A stretch of DNA of 64,000 nucleotides from Cynocephalus volans (taxonomy: Eukaryota > Chordata > Mammalia > Dermoptera > Cynocephalidae): contig NC_084472.1 of the NCBI RefSeq assembly GCF_027409185.1, positions 96,798,427 through 96,862,426 on the forward strand, given 5' to 3'. Both the position numbers and the translations under genes were made by a program. Under the pieces are notes generated by a model that searched no databases, was not told the origin of the DNA, and saw nothing but the letters and a program-made list of their open reading frames with translations. Shown piece after piece: positions 23,520 to 33,975 of the stretch. Each line of letters starts with the position of its first letter. Position 1 is the stretch's first letter.

Positions 23520-23894
23520 CAGTACAACCAGCCCTCCATATCTGTGGGTTCTACATTTACATTGTATTAGGTATTATTATACATAATTTATAATTCTTTT
23601 TTTTTTTTTTTTTTGTCTTTATCGTGACCGGCACTCAGCCAGTGAGTGCACCGGCCATTCCTATATGGGATCCGAACCCGCGGCGGGAGCGTCGCGGCGC
23701 TCCCAGCTCCGCACTCTCCCAAGTGCGCCACGGGCTCGGCCCCATAATTTAGAAATGATTTAAAGTACACAGGAGGATGTGCATAGGTTATATCCAAATA
23801 TTATGCCATTTTATTTGAGGGACTTGAGCATCCTTGGATTTTGGTGTCTGCAGAGGTTCTGGACCCATATCCTGCAGATACCAAGGGATGACTG
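23520..23894 (+). mobile_element. MER2-like Tigger DNA transposon, internally deleted, split by a SINE
   Basis: The left terminal repeat, CAGTACAACCAGCCCTCC, pairs with the right end '...accaagggatgactg'. The inner words 'acattgtattaggtattatt', 'gatttaaagtacacagg', 'atgtgcataggttatat' and 'gggacttgagcatcc' match the TcMar-Tigger family I know as MER2. The middle third is missing. The SINE at 23591-23742 sits inside it, so its own sequence is about 225 bp. It is non-coding. Confidence 0.8.
23591..23743 (-). mobile_element. tRNA-derived SINE (CYN-like, tRNA-Ile head)
   Basis: On the minus strand it begins GGGGCCGAGCCCGTGGCGCA, with an A-box-like GTGGCGCACTTGGG. A B box, GGTTCGGATCC, follows (plus about 23668-23678). 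Then come 'catataggaatggccggtg', a short tail region and an A(17) tail. CATAATTTA occurs at both edges (23582-23590 and 23743-23751) as the target-site duplication. The layout fits the tRNA-Ile-derived CYN SINEs of colugos, which is the main clue to the host. Between the boxes is a GC-rich hairpin, gggagcg/cgctccc, not seen in ordinary tRNA-Ile. It is transcribed by RNA polymerase III in its active form and mobilised by L1. Confidence 0.75.
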
Positions 23895-23929
23895 TATGTA
23901 GCATATAGTAAAACATTTCGAGACACATG

Positions 23930-24617
23930 AAGAAGCCAAATCAAGAGCCATAACCAAGAGAAAAGAATAGAAGCAGATCAAGAGATGACCTACATGTTAG
24001 CATTAGCATAGTAGGACTTAAAAAATACTCCTATAAATATGTTCATGAATTTGGAAGAAAGCATGCACAAAATAGATCAGTAGTTGTGGAATTGTTCAGA
24101 GAAATGGAAATTTATAAAGAACCAAATGACTATAGAACTGAAAAATTCAATTTTTAAAATTAAAAGCTTAGTAGGCTGGTATAAGAGGAGATTAAACATA
24201 GTAAAAGAGAGGATCAGTGAACTGAAGCTAGTTGAAATCAATTTAAACTATCTAAACGGAATTAAAAGAAAAATAAATAAATAAAACAGAGCATCAGAGA
24301 CCTGTGGGGTAATATAAATGACTAACATTGAATTTCTAGGAGAAGAGATAAAGAATGGAACAAAAGAAATAGATGAGAGGTGATGATGGGCTTTTTTGCA
24401 AAATTGATACAGGGATCAATCCACAGATCCCAAAAGCCCAGTGAACGTGAAGTAGGATAAATACAATGAAAACCACACCTTGGCATATCAGAGTTAACCG
24501 ACTGAAACACAAAATCTTAAAAGCAAAAAGAAAATATTAAAAGCAGCCAGAGAATTGTCACACTACTAAATGTAGGTGAATGATATAAGAAAGAAAGCTG
24601 ACTTTTTAATTCTCATC
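23930..24617 (+). mobile_element. Old L1/HAL1 ORF1 region, 5' part (interrupted by young L1 copy 2)
   Basis: Decayed ORF1 coding sequence. 'agaactgaaaaattca', 'gaggatcagtgaactgaag', 'acagagcatcagagacctgtgggg', 'cacagatcccaaaagccca' and 'aaatattaaaagcagccagag' follow the order of old L1/HAL1 ORF1. Stops and frameshifts are frequent; the longest frame is 66 codons. The continuation lies beyond copy 2 at 31483. Whether it is HAL1 or L1M cannot be settled by eye. Confidence 0.75.
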
Positions 24618-24822
24618 AAAAATAATTGGAACAGAGTTTCAAGATGGCGGCGGCTGCGTGGCTGGCACGGAGTAGCTGAGGTGGAAAAGGTGGCCACTGG
24701 GCCTCAGGCAGCCGGGAAACTTGTGGACCTTCCTCTGGCCATCTCTTAAGGGAGGACTGCTGCTGCTGGCCGGTCGTGGGGGCTCAACGCCACTTTGCCC
24801 CCGGCAGGAGAGGCTGCCTCAT

Positions 24823-25416
24823 TTACAGGCAACAGCTTTGAAGTGTGGAGCAGGAAAAGAACTGATTCTTAGCTGCAAAAGCGAGTCTTGAAACAGGGAA
24901 CACGGCGCCAGGGCTGCTGTGGATGCAGCCAGGATCCCGGAGGCTGGGGACGCACTGAAGGCGGCCAGCTGCCCTATTCAGGATTCGAGGTTTCAGGCCG
25001 GCATTAAAGAAGATTCCTGGGAGCGCCCGAGCCGCGCCGCGACTGAACAGCCCGAGGCGGCAGCGCCGAGAACACGGAAGGCAACAAACCAGAGACAGAG
25101 CGAGCGCCCGACCTGGCACAGCACTGTGAGTGATCCCTGGCACAGCTCTGTTCGGGGGGTGGATGCCCACGCGGCTCCCGCCTGCACCACCAGGCCACTC
25201 ACTGCCCCGGTGCTGCCTCCATTTTCCCAGGTGCGGGCAGCTCCGCCCTGCTCGGCCATCACTGAGCCCATTTGCTTGGCCTGGCGCGGGGCTTTCCGGA
25301 CCCTGCGGGCCGGCCTCCTCTCCCACTCCCTCCGCGGTTCTCTGGCGGGGCTGGGGGTGTGGGGCGTCCCGACCAGTGTTGGGAGGGCTAGAAAGTACGG
25401 GCGGGCCGACTGTCAC
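24823..25416 (-). other. 197-codon antisense open frame in L1 5'UTR, copy 2
   Basis: It has the same length and endpoints as in copies 1 and 3. Copy-specific residues include Ser for Pro at position 9, Arg for Cys at 24 and Val for Gly near 155. No stop has accumulated, even though this copy's ORF2 carries three lesions. That is mildly notable, but a 2% divergence would often leave a GC-rich frame open. Confidence 0.3.
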
Positions 25417-25593
25417 TCCACCACACCCTGGACTCCGGCCCCGGTAAACTTCCTGTTACTGGGAGGCAGATACCATCTCTGCGACCACCAGTTTGGAAAA
25501 AAGCCTAGCGAATTTCTGGTTGGGAATAGTGTGGTAGGAGAGTTCCCAGGTCCGCTTGAACCTGCCGGAGAGCAGGCTGCAGGCGGGCACTAG
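24919..25593 (+). other. 224-codon sense open frame in L1 5'UTR, copy 2
   Basis: MDAARIPEAGDALKAASCPI..., colinear with copies 1 and 3. It is followed by a 108-codon frame (25556-25882) and, only in this copy, an unbroken 139-codon frame (25651-26070). The others have a Met-started 101-codon version. All three frames lie upstream of ORF1. There is no domain or start context that proves translation. Confidence 0.25.
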
Positions 25594-26148
25594 ACTCGGT
25601 TTATACCGGGGGGATACAAAGGTGAACAAGACCCGAGAAAGATCTACACAGTGCTACAAAGGCACCCAGAGAGACCGGTCGTCTGTGCCCAGCAGAAACC
25701 TGGTAGACTTCCTGGGCGAGGCGGTGCTGAGCAGGGTCTTGAAGGCCCAGCTGATAGAGGAGGGGTGCAGAAGACACACCCCAGCCCAGCACAGTGTGCA
25801 CAGAGGGGGGAGACGTGCGGCCAGGGAGGCGGAGTCTCGACAGAAACCACACACCCAGTGGGGTCGCCACTGCACGATCTAACAGCCTGGGCCAGAGCAC
25901 ACGGAACGGGGAGAAGTCCTGTACAGAAAGTGAAAGCTCAACAGAGATCACACACCCTGTGGTACGTGATCCACCAGCCCAGCAGAGTCCAAGCTGACCA
26001 GAAAGGTGGCTCCCCGGAGAAGCCCAAGACCCGAGGCAACCACACACACAAGACACTAGAGGCCAACTGAGCAGTCACGGCGGGAGCCATACCAAATTGG
26101 CAACCACAGCAACATCCTAGTTAGTCATTAGTCTCAAATTGGTGGACT

Positions 26149-27147
26149 GTGAAACCCCCTGCCACAATGAATAAACACCAAAAAAAAGACACCAGAAATA
26201 CAAAAAATCAAGAAAGTACACCACCAAAAGTTAATAAATCTCATACTCTAGATCCTATAGAACAAGAAGCCCTTGAAATAACTGACAAGGAATTTCGAGT
26301 GATAATTCTAAGGAAACTGAATGAGATACAAGAAAACTCAGCTAGACATCATGATGAAATGAGGAAAAGTATACAGGATCTGAAAGAGGAAATATACAAG
26401 GAAATCAATGTCCTGAAAAAAAATGTAGCAGAACTTGCTGAACTGAAGAAGTTATTCAGCGAAATAAAAAACACAACGGAGAGTTTAACCAGCAGGCTTG
26501 TCGAAGTTGAAGAGAGAACCTCTGAACTTGAAGATGGGCTGTTTGAAATAACACAAGCAGACAAAAAGAAAGAAAAAAGAATCAAGAACATGGAAGAAAA
26601 TCTGAGAGAGATATCAGACAACCTCAAGCGCTCAAATATCCGAGTCATGGGTATTCCAGAAGGGGAGGAAAATGGAGATTCCATTGAAAACATATTCAAC
26701 AAAATAGTGGCAGAAAACTTCCCAGGTATAGGAAAAATCACAGATCTTCAGATCCAGGAAGCTCAACAATCTCCAAACGTATTCAACCCAAAAAGACCTT
26801 CTCCAAGACATGTCATAGTCAAATTGGCAAAACTCAGAGACAAAGAGAGAATCTTAAAAGCTGCAAGAGAGAAGCGTCAAATCACCTATAAGGGAGCCCC
26901 AATCAGGTTAACATCAGACTTTTCATCACAAACCCTAAAAGCTAGAAAGGAATGGGATGATATTTTCAAAATACTAAAAGACAAAGATTGCCAGCCAAGA
27001 ATACTCTACCCTGCAAGGCTATCCTTCCGAAATGAGGGGCAAATAGTATATTTCTCAGACAAACAAAAACTGTGGGAGTTCACTACCACAAGACCACCCT
27101 TACAAGAAATCCTCAAGGGAGTACTGGGTTTGGTTCCTGAAAAATAA
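26149..27147 (+). CDS. L1 ORF1p, intact, copy 2
   Basis: 332 residues with the same basic N-terminus, coiled coil, RRM and C-terminal domain as copies 1 and 3. Copy-specific changes are Asn for Asp at 147 (end of the coiled coil), Gln for Arg at 207 and Trp for Arg at 309 (KQKLWEF, in the C-terminal RNA-binding domain). The loss of two Arg residues in the RNA-binding half could weaken nucleic-acid binding. The frame is otherwise open, and ORF2 starts 187 nt downstream. Confidence 0.94.
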   Translation: MKPPATMNKHQKKDTRNTKNQESTPPKVNKSHTLDPIEQEALEITDKEFRVIILRKLNEIQENSARHHDEMRKSIQDLKEEIYKEINVLKKNVAELAELKKLFSEIKNTTESLTSRLVEVEERTSELEDGLFEITQADKKKEKRIKNMEENLREISDNLKRSNIRVMGIPEGEENGDSIENIFNKIVAENFPGIGKITDLQIQEAQQSPNVFNPKRPSPRHVIVKLAKLRDKERILKAAREKRQITYKGAPIRLTSDFSSQTLKARKEWDDIFKILKDKDCQPRILYPARLSFRNEGQIVYFSDKQKLWEFTTTRPPLQEILKGVLGLVPEK

Positions 27148-27334
27148 CTACCACTGCCATAAAAACCTAAGAAAAATCTAAACCCGCTAGTACAATAAAA
27201 ATGGCATTCATGAAGAGAAAACAAGCTAACAAAAACACTATCTACAACCTAAGGAACCAACAAACAAAGAAACCAAACAGTAAATCAGAAAGCAAGGAAC
27301 AAAAGACACCTAAGACAACCAAACAACCAATAAA

Positions 27335-30300
27335 ATGCTAGGAATAAATCAACACCTTTCAATAACAACTCTTAATGTTAAAGGCTTAAATTCCCCAATT
27401 AAAAGACACAGACTGGCTGACTGGATCAAAAAGCAGGACCCAACTATATGCTGCCTACAAGAGACCCACCTCACCCATAAAGATTCACACACACTAAGAG
27501 TGAAAGGATGGAAAAAGATTTACCATGCAAACAGAAAAGAAAAACGAGCTGGAGTGGCTATTCTTATATCTGACAAAATAGACTTTAAACTAAAAACCAT
27601 AAAAAGAGACAATGAGGGACACTACTTAATGATAAAAGGACTGATCCATCAAGAAGACATAACAATCATAAACATGTACGCACCCAATGTTGGAGCAGCC
27701 AGATTTATAAAACAAACTCTATTAGACCTAAAGAAGGAAATAGACACTAATACCATAATAGCAGGGGACCTGAACACTCCACTGTCAATATTAGACAGAT
27801 CATCTAGGCAAAGAATCAGTAGAGAAACACAAGATCTAAACAAGACTCTAGACCAATTGGAATTGGCAGATATCTACAGAACATTCCACCCAACAACCTC
27901 AGAATATTCATTCTTCTCATCAGCACACGGATCATTCTCCAGGATAGATCACATATTAGGTCACAAATCAAGTCTCAATAAATTCAAAAAAATTGGAATT
28001 ATCCCATGTATCTTCTCAGACCACAATGGATTAAAACTAGAAATTAATAACAAACAAAACTCTGGAAACTATACAAACACATGGAAATTAAACAGCATTC
28101 TACTTAATGACATATGGGTCCAAGAAGAAATCAAGCAGGAAATCAAAAAGTTTATTGAAACTAATGAAAACAATGATACATCATACCAAAACCTGTGGGA
28201 TACTGCAAAAGCAGTATTGAGGGGAAAATTTATTGCATTAAATGCTCACTTCAGAAGAATGGAAAGATGGCAAGTGAACAACCTAACACTTCACCTTAAA
28301 GAACTAGAAAAACAAGAACAATCCAATCCTAAAGTTAGCAGACGGAAAGAAATCATTAAGATCAGAGCAGAACTGAATGAAATTGAAAACCAAAAAACAA
28401 TTCAAAAGATCAACGAATCAAAAAGTTGGTTTTTTGAAAAGATAAATAAAATTGACAAACCATTAGCATGGCTAACAAAAAAAAGAAGAGAGAAGACTCA
28501 AATAACAAAAATTAGAAATGAAAAAGGCGATATTACAACTGATTCATCTGAAATACAAGGAATCATTCGAGACTACTATAAAAAACTATACGCCAACAAA
28601 TTTGAAAATCTGGAGGAAATGGATAAATTTCTGGACACACACAAGCTCCCAAAACTGAACCGTGAAGACGTAGAAAATTTGAACAGACCAATAACAATAA
28701 AGGAGATTGAAGCTGTTATCAGAAGGCTCCCAACAAAGAAAAGCCCAGGACCAGATGGATTCACAGCAGAATTTTACCAAACATTCAAAGAGGAATTGAC
28801 ACCGATTCTTTACAAACTATTCCAAAAGATTGAAACGGACGCAAATCTCCCAAACTCATTCTATGAAGCAAACATCATCCTGATACCAAAACCAGGTAAA
28901 GATATAACCAAAAAAGAAAACTACAGGCCGATATCCTTGATGAATATAGATGCAAAAATCCTCACTAAAATACTAGCAAACAGAATACAGCAACACATAC
29001 GAAAAATTATTCATCACGATTAAGTGGGATTCATCCCAGGGATGCAAGGTTGGTTCAACATACGCAAATCAATAAATGTGATACACCATATTAATAAACT
29101 CAAACACAAGGACCATATGATCATCTCTATAGATGCTGAAAAAGCATTTGATAAAGTTCAGCACTCATTCATGACAAAGACCCTCTATAAGTTAGGTATA
29201 GAGGGAAAGTATCTCAACATAATTAAAGCCATATATGACAAACCCACTGCCAATATCATCCTGAATGGGGAAAAGCTGAAAGCTTTTCCTTTAAGAACAG
29301 GCACTAGACAAGGATGCCCACTCTCACCACTCCTATTCAACATAGTGTTGGAAGTACTAGCCAGAGCAATCAGAGAAGAGAAGGAAATAAAGGGCATCCA
29401 GATTGGAAAAGATGAAGTCAAACTGTCCCTGTTTGCAGATGACATGATCCTATATATCGAACAGCCTAAAACCTCTACAAAAAAACTGTTGGAATTGATA
29501 AATGATTTCAGCACAGTAGCAGGATACAAAATCAACACATTTCTTTTCTCCAATAGTGAACATGCAGAAGGAGAAATCAAGAAAGCCTGCCCATTTACAA
29601 TAGCCACCAAAAAAATAAAATACTTAGGAATTGAGTTAACCAAGGAGGTGAAAAATCTCTATAATGAGAACTACAAACCACTGCTGAGAGAAATTAGAGA
29701 GGATACAAGAAGATGGAAAGATATTCCATGCTCTTGGATTGGAAGAATCAACATAGTGAAAATGTCCATACTACCCAAAGTGATATACAAATTCAATGCA
29801 ATCCCCATCAAAATTCCAAAGACATTTTTCTCAGAAATGGAAAAAACTATTCAGACTTTTATATGGAACAATAAAAGACCACGAATAGCCAAAGCAATGC
29901 TCAGCAAAAAAAATAAAGCTGGAGGCATAACACTACCTGACTTTAAGCTATACTACAAAGCTATAATAACCAAAACAGTATGGTACTGGCATAAAAACAG
30001 ACACACTGACCAATGGAATAGAATAGAGAATCCAGAATCAACCCACACACTTACTGTCAGCTGATCTTTGACAAAGGCACCAAGCCTATTCCCTGGGGAA
30101 GGGACTGCCTCTTCAGCAAGTGGTGCTGTGATAACTGGATATCGATATGCAGGAGAATGAAACTAGATCCATACCTCTCACCATTTACTAAAATCAACTC
30201 AAAATGGATTAAGGATTTAAATATACACCCTGAGACAATAAAACTTCTTAAAGAAAACATAGGAGAAACACTTCAGGAAATAGGACTGGGCACAGACTTC

Positions 30301-31146
30301 ATGAATACGACCCCAAAAGCACGGGCAACCAAAGGAAAAATAAACAAATGGGATTATATCAAACTAAAAAGCTTCTGCACAGCAAAAGAAACAATTAAAA
30401 GAGTTAAAAGACAACCAACAGAGTGGGAGAAAATATTTGCAAAATATACATCTGACAAAGGATTAATATCCAGAATATATAAGGAACTCAAACAACTTTA
30501 CAAGAAGAAAACAAGCAACCCAATTAAAAAATGGGCAAAAGAGCTAAGTAGGCATTTCTCTAAGGAAGATATACAAATGGCCAACAGACATATGAAAAAA
30601 TGCTCAACATCACTCAGCATCCGGGAAATGCAAATCAAAACCACATTGAGATACCATCTAACCCCAGTTAGGATGGCTAAAATCCAAAAGATTATGAACG
30701 ATAAATGCTGGCGAGGCTGCGGAGAAAAAGGAACTCTCATACATTGTTGGTGGGACTGCAAAATGGTGCAGCCTCTATGGAAAATGGTATGGAGGTTCCT
30801 TAAACAATTGCAAATAGATCTACCATACGACCCAGCTATCCCACTGTTGGGAATATACCCAGAGGAATGGAAATCATCAAGTCGAAGGTATACCTGTTCC
30901 CCAATGTTCATCGCAGCACTCTTTACAATAGCCAAGAGTTGGAACCAGCCCAAATGCCCATCATCAGATGAGTGGATACGGAAAATGTGGTACATCTACA
31001 CAATGGAATACTACTCAGCTATAAAAACGAATGAAATACTGCCATTTGCAACAACATGGATGGACCTTGAGAGAATTATATTAAGTGAAACAAGTCAGGC
31101 ACAGAAAGAGAAATACCACATGTTCTCACTTATTGGAGGGAGCTAA
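27335..31146 (+). pseudogene. L1 ORF2, inactivated by three lesions, copy 2
   Basis: The reading frame starts normally and keeps all endonuclease residues, but has three defects relative to copies 1 and 3. A TAA at 29021-29023 replaces CAA (Gln) after residue 562, upstream of the FADD motif. A 15-nt in-frame deletion near 29541 removes five residues after YKINT. A single A is lost near 30034-30037 (ccagAAatc to ccagAatc) and shifts the frame. The later frame from about 30157 continues to the normal stop. Length bookkeeping agrees: 3828 - 15 - 1 = 3812 nt. FADD and the C-X3-C-X7-H-X4-C motif remain in the DNA, but no full-length protein is possible. A 562-residue endonuclease-bearing product is conceivable. 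Confidence 0.96.
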
Positions 31147-31406
31147 AAATTAATATATAAGTTCACACACACACATACACACACACACACACAAACCAGG
31201 GGGGGGGGGAAGAAGATATAACAACCACAATTATTTGAAGTTGATACAACAAGCAAACAGAAAGGACATTGTTGGGGGGGAGGGGGGGAGGGAGAAGGGA
31301 GGGAGGTTTTGGTGATGGGGAGCAATAATCAGCTACAATGTATATCGACAAAATAAAATTTAAAAAAATAAAATAAAATAAAAAATAAAAAATAACAAAA
31401 AAAAAA
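31147..31406 (+). promoter_or_regulatory. L1 3'UTR, copy 2: (CA)n, G-rich tract and first A-tail
   Basis: Downstream of the ORF2 stop come a (CA)n with one T interruption (about 31165-31194), a G9 run (31200-31209), a G-rich stretch with single-A breaks (about 31273-31309, predicted G-quadruplex), then 'atgtatatcgacaaaataaa', a weak AATAAA-type signal, and an A-rich tail of (AAAAT) units. Confidence 0.8.
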
Positions 31407-31468
31407 GAAATGTAAATTAAATGTCATATGACTAAGAATAAAAACTACTAATTTTGAAAAAAAAAAAA
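31407..31468 (+). other. 3'-transduced flank (50 nt) plus second poly(A), copy 2
   Basis: Between the first A-rich tail and a second A12 run lies a 50-nt unique sequence that is absent from copies 1 and 3. It contains AATAAA at 31437-31442, 14 nt before the second poly(A). The target-site duplication follows the second poly(A), not the first. Both facts show that the transcript ran past the L1 signal into the source locus flank before retrotransposing. The 50 nt is a tag for the parental L1. Confidence 0.8.
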
Positions 31469-31482
31469 TAATAATGGGAACA

Positions 31483-32110
31483 AAAAAACCCCAATAGGGT
31501 GATATGATTAATGTGCTGGGGGGGGAAATCAACTTAGATTTCTATATCCAACAAAAATAGTCTTCAAAACTAAAAGCGAAACAAAAGCTGAGAGAATTTC
31601 TCAGAGAAGGCCCATAAAACTAAAAAAAATCCTTCAGCCTGAAGGTAAATGATCCCAGATGGACGTTCCTGTCTTCAGGAAGCAAAGAATAGCACCTGAA
31701 GCAGCAGATACGTTGATAAATGTTAAAAATATATGTATTTCTTAGATTTCTTTAAAAGACTATTATGAACTATTTGAAGCAAAAAGAACAATAATAAATG
31801 ACATTATTTGTAATCTATTAGATAAATTGAATAGGACAAACTATAGAAGGAATAAATGGAATTATATTACTGTAACGTTTTTACAGTGGATTATGACAAA
31901 TTGAGGAGTATTTTAATACCTAAAGAAACTACCAAAAATGCAAAAAAAAAAAAAAAAAGGAATAGCTAAAAATATGATAGAGAAAAAAATTGAATACTAG
32001 AAAATACTATTTAATCTACAAGAAGTCAAGATAGGAAGGAGAAAGGGAAAAAGAGCAGATGAGACAGATAGAAAACAAACAGCAAGATGGTAGACTTAAA
32101 CCCAACCTTG
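31483..32110 (+). mobile_element. Old L1/HAL1 ORF1 region, 3' part (continuation beyond copy 2)
   Basis: Resumes the fossil ORF1 broken by copy 2: 'gatttctatatccaacaaaaat', 'acaaaagctgagagaattt' and 'ccttcagcctgaaggtaaatg', then inter-ORF/3' sequence with 'caagatggtagacttaaaccc'. The order matches old L1/HAL1. It carries an internal A16 at about 31950. The two halves together outline one fossil of about 1.3 kb. Confidence 0.75.
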
Positions 32111-32839
32111 GAATTCTTTAAATAGAAAATTGATGCCCAATTTAGATCAATCAGTGGTTTCTCCTGTGAGTATAAGATCAGTAATAAGCACCAATGCTTT
32201 CCCATTCACATTTTCACAGCAGTATTAATTCTATGAGCACATTTGTAACTGGATTTCTTCTGCCAACATCCCATCCCCTCACTGTGACTATTTGACTAGA
32301 AAGGTTGTCACTGTTTCATTGCCAAGAAAAAATCCATTGGATATGCTGTACAGCTTTCCAGATAAGTCACATTCTGATCCTTAGATTTGAGAGGATAGAG
32401 ATGTAAGATTTTGATCTACTCTTACCTGAAGCACAAGAAAAATCTATTCTGACCATTAAAATGTGTCTACAAATCAGGTTTGTACATACTGGATGTTCAA
32501 TTTCAAACTACAAGTTATCTCCCCAAGAAAGCAGCATGAAAAATAGATGATATATTTATATATATCTGTAAAAGGAACACTAGCAACCAGTTCTCTTCTG
32601 AGAATAAACTAGAAGATGGAATAAATTTCAGTAAGAATACAAATAATTTAAATCTTGATATACTAATATTTATAAAACATTAAAAGTTTTTATTATATTT
32701 ACTCAGCTTGAGCCTGATTATTTATTCTACTATAGCAAAAAAAAAAAAAAAAAAAAAAAGTCTATGTGAATATTAATCAAATTGTAAAGCTTTCTTTCCT
32801 GGTTAAATATATTCTAGTCTAAAAGTATATTTACTTTTT
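32111..32839. other. No gene recognised; A24 run
   Basis: AT-rich sequence with a pure A run at about 32736-32759. The run may be the tail of a lost retroelement, but no body is recognisable upstream. Confidence 0.5.
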
Positions 32840-32960
32840 CTACCTTTTAGATCTTGCTTGATCATATTGGACTGTATGTGAACTAGAAATAAACTTTGTT
32901 GTTTTAAACCCACTGAGGTTTGAGGGATTGTTTGTTTGAACATAAACTGGGAGCAGACAA
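32840..32960 (+). mobile_element. ERVL-MaLR (MLT/MST-type) LTR 3' end
   Basis: 'gaactagaaataaactttgttg' followed by 'ttttaaacccactgaggtttgagggattgtttgttt' in broken form is the characteristic R/U5 end of MaLR LTRs, with an AATAAA signal and the 'cactgag..tttg.gg.ttgttt' block. The 5' part cannot be traced. Confidence 0.7.
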
Positions 32961-33814
32961 TTACACCTTTTCAAATACTGATATAATATACCAATGTGAT
33001 TAAATATGAATTATTCATTTTCATAAAAATCAAATACTTCCTGCAGAAGAGTGTCATTAATGCTCTTACAAAACTACTGAGTGAGAATGACCCAGAAGAT
33101 GTGCTCAGGTTTTGATGGGTAGTTCCTCTCTCTCTACAAAATAGCGATTGAAGTAATTGAAACATGGGGCTCATGAGGTAGGAAGGGCAAAAGAGATCTC
33201 ATTTAACAAGGGAACTATTTTTCAGGATTCACAAAAGTAAAAGAAACACATTTTAGGCATATTATTGAGATTTATTATGATAGTTTTTAAGTAAATGGAT
33301 GATGGTAATTTGTAAAAGGCTCAAATCCCATTGCTTGAAATTATTATTATTGGGCCAGGTGAGTTACCATAACTTGCTGCACACCCATCCCGACTCCATC
33401 CTGCCTTTCTAACGAGGTGAATCAAAATAATTAAATCAGAACCTGACTACTCTAAATACCTAGTGTGATCAACTGGAAGACTTTTGATTAGGCAAGATAA
33501 TAACCAAGTGCTAACCCCCATAATAAAGGTAGGTGGGGCAGGAAGAGAGGAGCAGATGGTGTCTTTTTCTTAAAGAGCTGGGTCCAAGCTGCACTGATGG
33601 GAAATATTCTTTACTCAATGTGGCTTTAGGCTGTTTGTATCAAACAAACAAAAATCTTACTCTTCTTATGAGATGTTTATCAGTAAATTAATTTCCCTGA
33701 GTTGATACTCACAAAACTGTGCTTAATAGACTTTATTCCGATGGCATAACATTTTTCATGGTAAAGCCAAAAGACTATCAACGAATATCTAAAAATCCAT
33801 ACTATCCTAAGTGT
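32961..33814. other. No gene recognised
   Basis: Intergenic sequence. The 67-codon antisense frame at 32971-33174 has no domain. No repeat is assigned. Confidence 0.45.
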
Positions 33815-33975
33815 CTAATGCCAATATACCTTTGTATTCTAATGAAGAGTAATGTGTTTCTAGACTCTTTGAGGTGATTTAGATAAGGTTTGGAAAGATT
33901 AAACACCTTGTTCACCGTGACAAAGCTACTAAGTGACAGAACCCACAAAATGTTACATTCTGAAGTCTGGTTTTT
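33815..33975 (-). repeat. MIR SINE fragment
   Basis: 'gaaagattaaacaccttgttcaccgtgac' in pieces, followed by 'aagctactaagtgacagaaccc', is the antisense MIR core/head junction ('..ggtcacacagctagtaagtggcagagcc..'). Confidence 0.75.

Larger units (their letters stand above)
24634..26148 (+). promoter_or_regulatory. L1 5'UTR and internal promoter, copy 2
   Basis: It opens GAGTTTCAAGATGGCGGC, containing the YY1-type AAGATGGCGGC. Compared with copies 1 and 3, the first 60 bp have lost a CGG unit and one CpG ('ctgcgtggctggcacgg'). The rest is CpG-rich, colinear and about 98% similar by eye. Confidence 0.85.
24621..31482 (+). mobile_element. Young full-length L1, copy 2 (with target-site duplication and 3' transduction)
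   Basis: Complete LINE-1 on the plus strand. It has a 5'UTR from 24634, intact ORF1, ORF2 broken by three lesions, a 3'UTR, a first A-rich tail to 31406, a 50-nt non-L1 segment, and a second poly(A) at 31457-31468. The 13-bp target duplication AATAATTGGAACA (24621-24633) recurs as AATAATGGGAACA (31470-31482), with one mismatch. It inserted into an old L1/HAL1 ORF1 that resumes at 31483. Because ORF1 and the endonuclease part are clean, inactivation is recent. Confidence 0.96.

Noticed and set aside
23668..23743. Functional tRNA gene
   Set aside because: A and B boxes are present, but the body cannot fold as a tRNA, and it is followed by a SINE tail, poly(A) and target duplication.
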